Below, one piece after another: positions 19,864 through 29,961 of a DNA stretch of 64,000 bases. This DNA is from Asterias rubens (lineage: Eukaryota > Echinodermata > Asteroidea > Forcipulatida > Asteriidae), in contig NC_047064.1 of the NCBI RefSeq assembly GCF_902459465.1, forward strand, positions 5,420,762-5,484,761, in the 5' to 3' direction. How positions within the stretch are numbered: position 1 is the first letter of the stretch; each line of letters begins with the position of its first letter. Under the pieces are notes generated by a model that worked only from the letters and a program-made list of their open reading frames with translations, did no database searches and was not told the origin of the DNA. A program made the position numbers and the translations under genes.

Positions 19864-22800
19864 TTAGCAGAGTTCGTAAACTTCTTCGTAGTAGCATCCT
19901 TCGTTGCAACATTCTTCATGCAGACTCCTCTTCTCAACCCCCCTCTCCAAGAAATTAGTTGCGTCTTTCTTCTCCTCCATGAAATCATCTAAAAAATCAG
20001 TCAAATCAATCGATCAGTAGATGGAAGTTTGCATCAGGGATAAAAAAAATTACCAAGAGCAAGCTTGTCGAAACGTTGAGACCAATTTAAGAACCCAGTC
20101 CGCGGTAGTGCAGTTAATAGGGACTTTTCGTTTTCGACGACGGATGGTTCTGCGACGGTTGTTCAGCTAAACGTTGTCGTTTTCAGCACAACGAAGATTC
20201 ATCCCAAAAGTACTGTCATAGAAATTGAGGGACGACCGTCCTCAAAGCCGACGCATGCGCAGATGACGCCAAATGTCATCTTTACCGTCGCAGAACCATC
20301 CGTCGTCGAAAACGAAAAGTCCCTAATAACGATCCTATAAGCTAAAGTAATTGTCCCAGCCGATTTTGTATACCTTAAGCAGGACAGCTCTTTTTTGGAA
20401 CTGAGGAGTCTCCAAATAGCCCGATAAAATTTACACCACGGTAAACATGTTGAGAAGTATATACAAGTATCGAGATATTGATATGTTGACCAAAATTGAA
20501 GACAGAAACAAGCTTTTATGGACGTTCTCTACCTTATTTATCTCTACGTTATTTACCTTTAAGTTTACTAGAATAAAGTTTTCGTTGACACAGTAAAGTC
20601 ACCTCACCATTATTCAAGCACAAAAGGCCACATGCTAAGTTGGACACCTCTTTTAAGTCAAAATAAGCAAGTGGAACATAGGAAAGTCTAATTTAAAGGA
20701 ACACGTTGCCTTGGATCGGTCGAGTTGGTTTTTGAAAATCGTTCTGTAACCGTTTGTTGTAAAATGTATATGGTTAGAAAAATATTGTTAAAGTAGAATA
20801 CAATGATCTACACAAAATTAATATGCTTCGGATTTGCGTGGTTTTCTTTTTACCCTGTCGACTGTCACTGTCGGCCATTTATTGGAGTTAAAATTTTGAC
20901 TCCCATAAATGGCCGACCGTTATATTTTGCGACGTAAAAGGAAAACCGTGCAGTTTCGAGTGATACTTGTGTGGATCATTATATTCTACTTTTAAAACAT
21001 CTTTCTAACCATATGCATTTCATAACAAACGGTTTCAAACGCTTTTAATAGACCAACTCGTCCGATCCAAGGCAACGTGTTCCTTTAAGGTTGAAAATAG
21101 GCAAATATCATGGAATGGTTAGGTGAAATACCGAAAATTCAGTTAATCTGATTAACTACTTTTCTTGTATAGCAAGACAGTTCTCTAAAGAACAAACTCT
21201 ATACATGGAAGTAGATACATACATGGTGTTACCGCACATCAAATGTATAGTGATAAAGAATACTCATTTTGGTTATACCCATATACACCAATATGTAATA
21301 GCAATGTTCAGCACTTTTTCAAGCACTGTGAAACAAATCACAGGTATATTTTTTACTCGGGTGGGAATCGAACCCACGAACTTTGCAATTCTAAAGCAGT
21401 GTCGTACCAACTAGACTACCGAGGTGCCCGGTTAGCCAGAGCCAGTAAATGGTTAAACCCTAAACCGACCAGTGGTTAAAGTAGTGATCAGAGCTAAATT
21501 TCATATAGCTGATAAGCAGAACATTCTGCTTGAAAAAAATCTTTGCTAAGCAAGCATTTAGTGGGCACAAGTCACAGCATTGTAAACCTATTGACATTTT
21601 GGCTGGTAACCTGTTTCTGTTAAGCATGTTTCTGTGCTTATGACGTTTTTTTTTCAATCGTTATGAAATTTGGTCCAGAGGGAGTCCTTCCCACATGGTA
21701 TCGTACTATCTTTTGCTTGGACCAAGTAAGTTTTTATGTTAATATATATTTTGAGCAATTTTACCAAACGTGTCTATTACCTTATGGACGCTATTGGTAA
21801 TTACTCAAAATAATTGGTAGCATAAAAACTTGATTGAAACTCTGAAGTAACGTAGTTTTTGAGAAAGCAAAGAGGTAATTTCTTACTCAAATATTAAAAT
21901 ATTGCATGCCTTTCAAGAGGCATCAGAAAACACACATTTTGTGCAACAAGGGTGTTTTTTCTTTCATTATTTTCTTACTACTTCGATGACTAAATGAGTC
22001 CAAATTTTTACAGTTGCATATGTTGGGATACAACGAGTGAGAATACTGGTCTTTGAGTAGTTAACGAAGGTGTCCAGTGTCTTATACTCACCGTCTCTAA
22101 GGGTATGCCAAGGGCAGCTGCATAGTGCCTCCTTTCTTCGCTCCAGGGTGGAACTGCACCAATAGTTTCGGGGAGAGCGTTTCATTAGAGTGGGATTGTC
22201 CGATCTGTGAATAGTATGAAGAAAAAAACCGTTAAATATTTACTATTAAATCTTTGAGATTAACCTGCTGCTCAAATAGGATTCGAACTGCTCTAGAATT
22301 GCAAAGGTCGTCGGTTCGAATCCCAACAGAGTAGTATGCCTTTTTTTCACAAAGCTCGGAGAAAGTATTGATTATACAGTTCTGACACACATCGGTGTAC
22401 AAGGGGAAAACCAAAATTTATATTCTTTATCCCCGATGCAAATGTCCATCTACTTAATAAAAAACATCTTGTTGTTTGGAATCAGAGAATGTGTAAACAA
22501 ACAATACACAATACAGTGAAGAATCCCATGTTTTGCCCCCGGATGAGGTGTTCTTTCATACAAAGATTTGTTCGACATTGGGATCGAGGGAGTAAATTTC
22601 ACCTATAGTTAATTAATTAATTTATTTATTTATTTATAACTAAAAATTTGTTTATGAAACTATGTAAACAAATAACATATAATACGTTAACTAGTTAATT
22701 AACAAACTAACGATCCTGGAGACATCGAGTGTACAGACTAATAAATAAAAGACAAATAACATTAATTACAAGATTGGAAACAAGCTGTTTTTTAAGTTCT

Positions 22801-24661
22801 CAATGCAGAAAATTATAATAGTTATACCTTACGTCCAACTAATGTAAACGAGATAAAATACTAATTTGAACTTCACACAAGTCACAAAATGCTTCTTTCG
22901 AATAGCCACAACCAAATAAGGCAGAAATGAAAGAGCCCAGACGCAAAACCATATGACGACCGATCCAGACACAAACTTCTTAGGTTGCTTGTTTGTTATA
23001 GACAGTGGACACTATTGGTAATTGTCAAAGACTAGCCTTCACAGTTGGTGTATCTCAAAATAAGCATAAACCAACAAACCTGTGAAAATTTGAGCTCGAT
23101 CGGTCATCGAACTTGCGAGATAATATTGAAAGAAAAAACACCCTTGTCATTTGAAGTTGTGTGCGTTTAGATGATTGATTTCGAGACCTCAAGTTCTAAA
23201 CCTGAGGTCTCGAAATCAAATTCGTGGAAAATCACTTCTTTCTCGAAAACTATGGCACTTCAGAGGGAGCCGTTTCTCTAAATGTTTTATACCATCAACC
23301 TCTCCCCATTACTCGTCACCGAGAAAGGTTTTAAACGCACACAACTTCGTGTGACAAGGGTGTTTTTTCTTTCATTATTATCTCGCAACTCCGACGACCG
23401 ATTGAGCTCAAATTTTCACTGGGTTGTAATTTCATGCATATGTTGAGATACACCAAGTGAGAAGACTGGTCTTTGACAGTTACCAATAGTGGCCACTGTC
23501 TTTACAAGGGGATGGAAATAAAAGTAGCCGTACCCTTCTGAAAGCGAGAAAAGAGAAAGGATGGGAGGAAACATGAATGACCAATAGATACGTACAACAC
23601 CTGTCGAAACTCCTTCACAAAACCGCAGTGCTCAGATGATGTAACGTCAATGGTCTCCTCTGGCTTCAGGTTAAGCTTGCCATACACTGTAAACAATGAT
23701 TCATGGTTCAGGTTTTCATTCGATTTGGAAATTCAACTCATCATAAAGGGTATGACAGAAATTTAGTTCCAAAATCTAAAAAAGTAACATTGATATTCGC
23801 TGTACAAACATGTGAATGTCTAGTGTAGTATCCAATATTGATGTAAAAGGTATAGACAAATCTAGAAGCCACTAAAAGTGGGTCAAAGATAAAATAATGT
23901 GTCATTTGCAGACATTAGGATTGGACTGCCCTATAAAAAAATTAAATATATATAAAATAAAAAAGCTATGAAGTCAGTTCTTGCTCAAAGAACATTATTA
24001 CAAAATAAATCCCTTTTTATAACAATAAACCAATGGCAGGTGCTAAAACTCATTCTACTGAACTTTTGTTTGTTGAAAAGCAGTGTACACTATTGGTAAT
24101 TACTCAACATATTTATTAGCAATGAGTAAATTGGAGAGGTTGGTAGTATAACACATTGTGAGAAACGGCTCCCTTTGAAGTGGAGCGGTTTTCGAAAAAG
24201 AAGTAAGTTTCCACAAATTTCGAAATCATGCATCTGAACGCACACAACGTCGTGTGACAAGGGTTGTTTTTCTTTCATTATTATCTCGCAACTTCGACGA
24301 ACAATTGAGCTCAAATTTCACAGGTGTGTTATTTTATGCATCTTTTACAGCAGGTGAGAAGACTGGTCTTTGACAATTACCAATAGTGTCCACTGCCTTT
24401 TAAATAGCTACTGAATTTTAAGTCTTGTCTATGTTGTAAAGTAATTGACTTTTGTATCTTATACCTTTACCAATAGTTTGATGGTTGTAATGTAATGTGA
24501 ATGCGTCTGTTTGAGTTCATTAAATGGAGATGTACAATCTCCACTGTACGAACAAACAAAAACAACAAATTCAAAATGCAAAATACCTAAAAATAAAAAA
24601 AAATCTCACCTTGGCAGACGATAGCAAGAGCCAAAGCAGTGAAAAGCAGCACACGAGCCAT
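19864..24661 (-). CDS. Eight-cysteine insulin-like peptide precursor 1
   Basis: Assembled by splice signals and phase: exons 24661-24610, 23686-23596, 22204-22092 and 19988-19864; intron phases 1, 2, 1; 381 coding bases, 126 residues. Residues 1-20 are a signal peptide. Extra Cys38 precedes a KR at 56-57; the B chain then has Cys64-x11-Cys76-x-Cys78 (WCSSTLERRKEALCSC). After a short C-peptide, KR at 105-106 releases an A chain ending the protein, ECCNEGCYYEEVYELC, with the insulin pattern CC-x3-C-x8-C (112, 113, 117, 126). Six cysteines fit insulin/relaxin; the two extra ones match what I recall as octinsulins of ambulacrarians. Expected to be secreted; receptor type cannot be read. The phase 1 intron in the C-peptide region is typical of the family. 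A TATA box lies at 24713-24720. Introns hold MITEs. The donor chosen for exon 2 (GTGTT then GTACGT) is the one that keeps frame. Confidence 0.88.
20116..20327. mobile_element. Foldback element (GGGACTTTTCGTTTTCGACG arms)
   Basis: The arm GGGACTTTTCGTTTTCGACG continuing to GGTTCTGCGACGG is a perfect inverted copy of the right end over about 40 bp. The loop holds CGTTGTCGTTTTCAGC. It lies in intron 3 of insulin-like gene 1. Confidence 0.85.
20693..21088. mobile_element. Foldback MITE family B, copy 3
   Basis: TTTAAAGGAACACGTTGCC and GGCAACGTGTTCCTTTAA ends, inner arms GGCCATTTATTGGAGTTAAA and GACTCCCATAAATGGCC. It lies in intron 3 of insulin-like gene 1. Confidence 0.9.
21174..21432 (-). mobile_element. 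tRNA-derived SINE, copy 2 (most complete)
   Basis: On the minus strand: CTCGGTAGTCTAGTTGGTAC (A box), GTGGGTTCGATTCCCACCCG (B box), then the body with CACAGTGCTTGAAAAAGTGC and a tail ending GGAGTTTGTTCTTTAGAGAAC-like sequence. The tail also occurs alone at 26955-27080. In intron 3 of insulin-like gene 1. Confidence 0.78.
21491..21676. mobile_element. Foldback element (AGCTAAATTTCAT arms)
   Basis: Left CAGAGCTAAATTTCATATAGCT and right TATGAAATTTGGTCC are inverted; inner AAGCAGAACATTCTGCTT is a small palindrome. Resembles 60000-60158. Confidence 0.55.
21690..22086. mobile_element. Foldback MITE family A, copy 8
   Basis: Two family A segments head to tail: 21690-21783 looks like an end fragment, followed by CTATTGGTAATTACTCAAAA to GTGTCCAGTGTCTTATA. 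Its right end is only about 5 bases from the splice donor of insulin-like gene 1 exon 3 (boundary 22091/22092). Confidence 0.75.
22255..22465 (+). mobile_element. tRNA-derived SINE, copy 3
   Basis: ACTGCTCTAGAATTGCAAAGGTCGTCGGTTCGAATCCCAACAGAG is the tRNA-like head with the B box, followed by TCACAAAGCTCGGAGAAAGT, CACATCGGTGTACA and GATGCAAATGTCCATCTAC. It lies in intron 2 of insulin-like gene 1. Confidence 0.72.
22999..23504. mobile_element. Foldback MITE family A, copy 9 (rearranged)
   Basis: Starts GACAGTGGACACTATTGGTA and ends TTACCAATAGTGGCCACTGTC. The order is side 2, core, side 1 fragment ending near 23333 (AGAAAGGTTTTAAACGC), then side 2 again inverted, so it is longer than the standard element and both termini derive from the same side. 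In intron 2 of insulin-like gene 1. Confidence 0.8.
24075..24403. mobile_element. Foldback MITE family A, copy 10
   Basis: Ends AAAGCAGTGTACACTATTGG and CCAATAGTGTCCACTGCCTTTT. The palindromic core is largely lost. In intron 1 of insulin-like gene 1. Confidence 0.85.
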
Positions 24662-24712
24662 GTCTGTTCGTTTTTGATTTCACAATAATGATCCAATTTA
24701 GCCGGGTGTCTG

Positions 24713-24720
24713 CTTTTATA
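24713..24720 (-). promoter_or_regulatory. TATA box of insulin-like gene 1
   Basis: TATAAAAG on the minus strand, 52 bases before the ATG at 24661. A start about 30 bases downstream would leave a leader of roughly 25 bases. Confidence 0.6.
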
Positions 24721-27504
24721 TTCTATATTAATTATATATTCATGAGATGGTAATTATAAGCAAACATTGAATCCTTACTGTTTATATATATGTATATTTG
24801 GTTTGCGGTAACCTCCCCGACTTAGCGAAGGTAGAACGTTTCTCAAAAAGAAGTGAATTTTCAATCAGTAGTTGACCCTGTCAGCCCATCGTGTCACACC
24901 CTTACAATATCCCAAATTTGCTTCAGTGAAAAACAGCACTGCCAAGTGCGAAATAATTGTTTTTATTAAACAAAAGCCAATTAAATTACTTTTAATTTTT
25001 CAAGGAACTTTCACTTCACATTCCAATAAAAAGTATGACAACCGATTAGCAAATCGAACACCTGTCCTTGAATAACTTTAATTGATTCAAAACATTTATT
25101 TGTATGCTGGTTTGGTATTTAAAATTGTTACTTTTACTGGTATATGGTCGCGTTTCAAAGAAGGTTGAACTGATATGAATTGATAAACTAGCAGGGTGAA
25201 AGAAAATTGCATGCTATTTGATTAGGTGAGAGTGTGGGGGCGCACTGCCCAGCAGAGGAAGGACACATTGAGACTACGAAGTGTTGTGCCAAAGGGCAAA
25301 GTTTGTGTAAGTCAAATTCTAAAACGGTAAATCGAAAGATTTAAGAAAGATTTTCATGAAAAGGATGTACGTTGATTGACCGATAATGTTGCAATGATGT
25401 ACTTGTTTAGTGCACTTTGGGCTGCCTATGTGGTGTAAACAGTCGGGTGCAGAAGCTGCCAATGCAGAAGGGAGGGATTTTCGTCAGTAAAACAAATCAT
25501 TATTTCAAAAAATGTTTTGATTGTAAGCTGGAAAGTCAGGAATGAACTCGTGTAAAAAGGTACACATTCATGGATTTGAAAATGACGTCTTTTTGATGTT
25601 TTCGGATATCAAAATTAATACAAGGCATTTTACACCATTTCAACGTGAGGCTTAGATACTTTTAATTTTCTTTCCTTGTTGATAAAGTTGTATCTGTACC
25701 CAATGTGAAAACGAGTAGGCATACCCCCTATAATGGAATGTGACCTTGAAGCCCCCTTTTACTAACATCAAACCGGTCCACTTCAGTTTGCGTATCCTTC
25801 CTCCATGGTTTCAGAGAGTCCATAAACGGCCTTGCTCAACAAGCCGGGTATCCACGCATCTCAACACAGGGGAGACAACCAAACCTAAAACAATTAAAAA
25901 CTGACCAGTTGAAGGTGTAACTGTTTTAAAGGACTGGGAAGTGTTTCAACATTTTTGTGCCGGTATGCTATTTACCTTAAACTCAAGTAGGCCATAAAAA
26001 ATAATTGTCATTAGCAGGTAAATGACCTCAACTTGTAATTGGGACTTGAATTGGAAAGGGTGTAACAGTAACTAATTAAAGGCCAAAGTTATCAATCAAC
26101 TTTTTATTTTATTTTTATTATTATTATTTTTTTTGTATGGTGACATCTCCGTATTTTCTCGAGGGTATTTACAATTTTTTTTTTCTTAGAGGCATACTTA
26201 CACTACAGCAGCTTTCAATTGATAAAAGGCATATATTGAGAAATATTTTACTTCGAAGTTTAATGTAGTAATGCAAATAGAGATTATTTTTCATGCGCCA
26301 AATTTTGAATCTATACTGACAATAAGGCTTCTCAGATTGTGTTCTCCTATAATTTGGGGATTATTTTCTTGCGTTGACATATTTGCTCCGGATTTTCAGC
26401 GATTCTAAAACAAAATAAACGCAACCAACTTTTGAAATGAAACTTCCACGTGTTATCTTTACACGTGTACATTTATTTATGATTAAAACAATCGAACGGT
26501 TAAAACAAAAACTAAGATATTTTTTGCCTTGAATGCAGTCACCGTTGGGGGCGTTATAATCATTGGTTTATTCCTATTTGGGGGAAAATTGTAAAACAAA
26601 TTTCACTGATAAATTGATATTCTCGTCAACTCATGGCAAACAGGATGCGACCTGAGTGATAATTCTGTATGACAATCTTCCCCTAAAAGTTGGAAGATGT
26701 TTGAAATATTCATTTGATACACAAACTTGATAGTTTTAGCTTGAACTCTTTATAAGCACGAACTGAAAAGAAAAAAAGTCCAAGATAGCTGCCCGTTAGG
26801 GCAGACTTTTTACAATCACACAGTGCATTTAACACCAAAAATTACACGCCGCTACCACTTTTTTGGGGGGACAAAAAGAAAATAAGCAAGCAACTGAAAA
26901 TGTTGTTGAAATAGACCAAAACATAAAAATCTACTCTGCGGTAGAAGAATATAATTATGGGGGAGACAGTTTCTCTCAAGAACAAACTCTACTTGGCAAG
27001 TAGACACACATTATGGTGTTACCGCATACATCACCATGCAATGCCTCTAATACCAGACACTGTATAAATCCAGCAATGTACACTCGGTAGCTCATAACAT
27101 TAAAAGTCACCTCCCCAAAATTACTGTCTTAGAAGAAAAGTTCTTAAGGATGCTTCGAAATAATTATTTAGTTTTTACTTTTTTTCAGGGGAAAGGGGAA
27201 CATATATTTTTTCTAGAACCCACCGCAAAATCTGAAAAACGCGAGGTCAAACAAAGCATTGGACGAAGGACTCACGACGTCATCGGTGGCAAGTTAGTTT
27301 GGACTTGCCTATATGGATGCTCGGAGTTATAACGCAAAATACATTGCAAAACTTCACCAAAACTTTCAATCAATGTCCCAGGGAAATCAGTCCAACGAAG
27401 ATTCTGTCCCCCATGTGGGAACTTAACAACGTGGGCTTAATAAGGATGTTTCAAAAGAGGGCGCTATCAAGAGACATTATAATACTATGTCTGTGGTTTG
27501 TACT
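24721..27504. other. intergenic between the two insulin-like genes, right part
   Basis: AT-rich DNA with no supportable gene. It holds a SINE tail fragment at about 26955-27080 (AGAACAAACTCTACTTGGCAAGTAG, TGGTGTTACCGC). I looked for a third insulin-like A chain on both strands and saw none. Confidence 0.45.
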
Positions 27505-27636
27505 AAGGCCGTGTCCGAAACGACGACTTCGGCTACAGCTACGTCTAGATCAGCGCGTCTACCAGTGTTGAAGAATAGGCAGACGCGCGCGATCTAGCCG
27601 TAGCTGTAGCCGAAGTCGCCGTTTCGGACACGGTTT
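27505..27636. mobile_element. Foldback element (CCGTGTCCGAAACG arms)
   Basis: GGCCGTGTCCGAAACGACGA to GCTACGTCTAGATC pairs with GATCTAGCCGTAGC to GCCGTTTCGGACACGG. A relative lies at 48286-48418. It directly abuts the next foldback. Confidence 0.8.
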
Positions 27637-27637
27637 T

Positions 27638-27796
27638 AGGGTGCGTTCGTTTAGCTTCCCTGTGTCGACCCCGGTGTGTGGCGTTTTTTTCTTTTTCCAA
27701 GGACTATCGTGGGCAAATAATTACCCACGTTCGTCCTGGAAAAAAAAAATCGCCACACCGGGGTCGACCCAGGGAAGCTAAACGAACGTACCCTAA
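27638..27796. mobile_element. Foldback element (GGGTGCGTTCGTTTAGC), copy 1
   Basis: Arms TAGGGTGCGTTCGTTTAGCT to TCGACCCCGGTGTG and its inverse CACACCGGGGTCGACCCAGG to GAACGTACCCTA; about 65 bp each and well matched. Non-coding despite a 108-codon open frame on the minus strand. Copies at 32149-32401 and 37114-37356. Confidence 0.85.
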
Positions 27797-28864
27797 GTTC
27801 GCCATGATATGGGGACACAATCTCCTGGGGGACAACATCTCCTGCCACACAAGGGCCGTAAATGTGACTCGTAATAAATCGACAGGCTAATTCACAACGG
27901 ATTGTTATCACGGGGATTTTCTTTCTTTGAGGAGGCAAGGTGATTTTGCAGGTTGGCTTGATTTTTGGTACATCCATTTACATGTTGCAAGTAGACTGGT
28001 GCTCTGTTTATGTAGGTATATTATTGTTACTGGCATGGTCCTAGCTCTTTATGATCCAATCTATATTCCTTTGACATACAAAGATTGACCCCCCCCCCCC
28101 CCCCTCAAAAAAATAAGAACAAGAAAAAAAGAAAAAACGCGAAGTGTGCATAATAAGTCCCAAAAGCGACTGAGAAACGTTCTGCAAAAAGTATGTACCA
28201 TAGTACACTGTGAAGGTAAAATTACTTCACGGTCCTTAATTGCATGCCAAGAGTAGTTTCAATATAATACCAGTCATTCTCCAGCCTTCGTTCACGACGG
28301 TTAGTTTTTACCATTTTGTGTGGAGAGCCTCTTACCAGGTGAATGTTTAAAAAAAAAGACATTGTTTGACGATAAATTCCAATTTTAGTACTATTAGTGT
28401 TCTTTGTACTTTGTTGTCTGCATTTGTGTTTTGTTGTAATGCGCAGTAGAGCATTATATTCATGTTAGGTATTGCGCAATATAAGTGTAAGTTACTAATA
28501 GGTTTTCCCGCCCAATTTCAAAAGAATCCATTCAATTTAACACCCGGTTCATTCGATTTCATTTTGAAAGTGAATGCTCCGTTGACGCAATAATGAATTT
28601 GCTGAATTTGGCTTGGAAAACCCATTGTTTTACTGTTAATGTTGATTCAGTCTCTTGTTGGTATGTACAACATGTGACAACACCCATGGAGTCAATTCAA
28701 CTTGAACACCCCAATTCTTGAAGTAATCGGTTCTTTTCAGAACCGGTTCGTCTCATAAAAGAAATAATTACATGGTGGGATTGTGAATATTATTATTTTT
28801 TATATTTTGTCCCTCTTTTGGACTCTTCAAATTATGTGTATCGGTTTATTTCTGTCTGTAAGAT
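27797..28864. other. intergenic, no gene seen
   Basis: No exon recognised. A C run at 28088-28104 is followed by A-rich sequence. Confidence 0.35.
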
Positions 28865-28865
28865 G

Positions 28866-29178
28866 ATTAAAGGAACATCACAGAATTGATGAGAAAAAAA
28901 ACATGTTTAAGGTCTATGATGATGATGGTAAAAAACAATTGGTGAGAAATAAGTTTATCGCTCCGTTTGGACTAATTTTTTAAAATCGATGTCATGCACA
29001 AAATAATTTTAATAGGTTTTTTTTTTAAACTAGTTTTCTCGTGACCAAGATGGCCGATCGATCTAAAACTTGTACAGGTTGGTCAGTTTATGTAAATTAT
29101 ATGGTGGATTACATAAAGTGTTTACATTGCCAGCAACTGTTTTGTTAACAAAAAACAATTATGTAATGTTCCTTTAAC
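28866..29178. mobile_element. MITE family E, copy 1
   Basis: Ends TTAAAGGAACATCACAGAATTG and AATGTTCCTTTAA with TTAA at both borders. Shares GACCAAGATGGCCGATCGATC and CATTGCCAGCAACTGTTTTG with the copy at 56358-56705. No coding potential. Confidence 0.75.
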
Positions 29179-29300
29179 AATCGTCAATTAAATAATCCGA
29201 AAAGACCGCTTTGTGGACACTTGACACTGATGTTTACATCTGCTGGTGATATAGCCCTATACTTATAGTTCTATAATTATTTTGAGTTGAATCAGGAAAT

Positions 29301-29451
29301 AGACCTTTTCGCAAATACCGGGGCGCGCGCGTAAAGCTTGGAATTAGGTGCATTGTGGTCTAGCTGGTATCCAAATTTGATCCATATATATCCCACAATG
29401 CACCTCATTCAACAGTCTGCGCTTGCGCATTGGTATTTGCGATAAGGTCTA
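29301..29451. mobile_element. Foldback element (CGCAAATACC arms), copy 1
   Basis: AGACCTTTTCGCAAATACCG with GGTGCATTGTGG on the left, and CCACAATGCACC with TTGGTATTTGCGATAAGGTCT on the right. Sibling at 36809-36957. Confidence 0.78.
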
Positions 29452-29961
29452 TGTAGAACTACAACAATGGTTGTTTTACCGCAACATTTTGTTTTTAGAG
29501 CGCTTCGAAAATAAATCGTACAAACGAAACATTTTTTAAGGTCATCGTTCTTTATTTACATTTTGTACACGGACTATAAAACTTTACATTTTGCACAATT
29601 ACAATTAATCAAAACAAACAAAAACAACATAAATGATTAAGATCCAGAAAATAAAATGATTTCTATTGATACCGAATTAATGTGCATAAAGAAGCTTACG
29701 CATCTAAAGTCAAAGTACTTTTTGTTTTTATATTATATTTGTATTGAACAAACAAAAAAACAGAGTTCTTTATGATATAACAGAAGTTGATACGTTTCAC
29801 ATCTCTTCCATATAGACACGTTGTAATGAAGATCCATCCAAAAATAATTATTTAGTTAAACGATTAATTTAATTTAAGTGACCACACCAAACATAAAGAT
29901 ACTTATATTATTATTTAAAATCAAATTTAAGGGTCAGTTGAGGTCCGTTCGGGATGTCATC

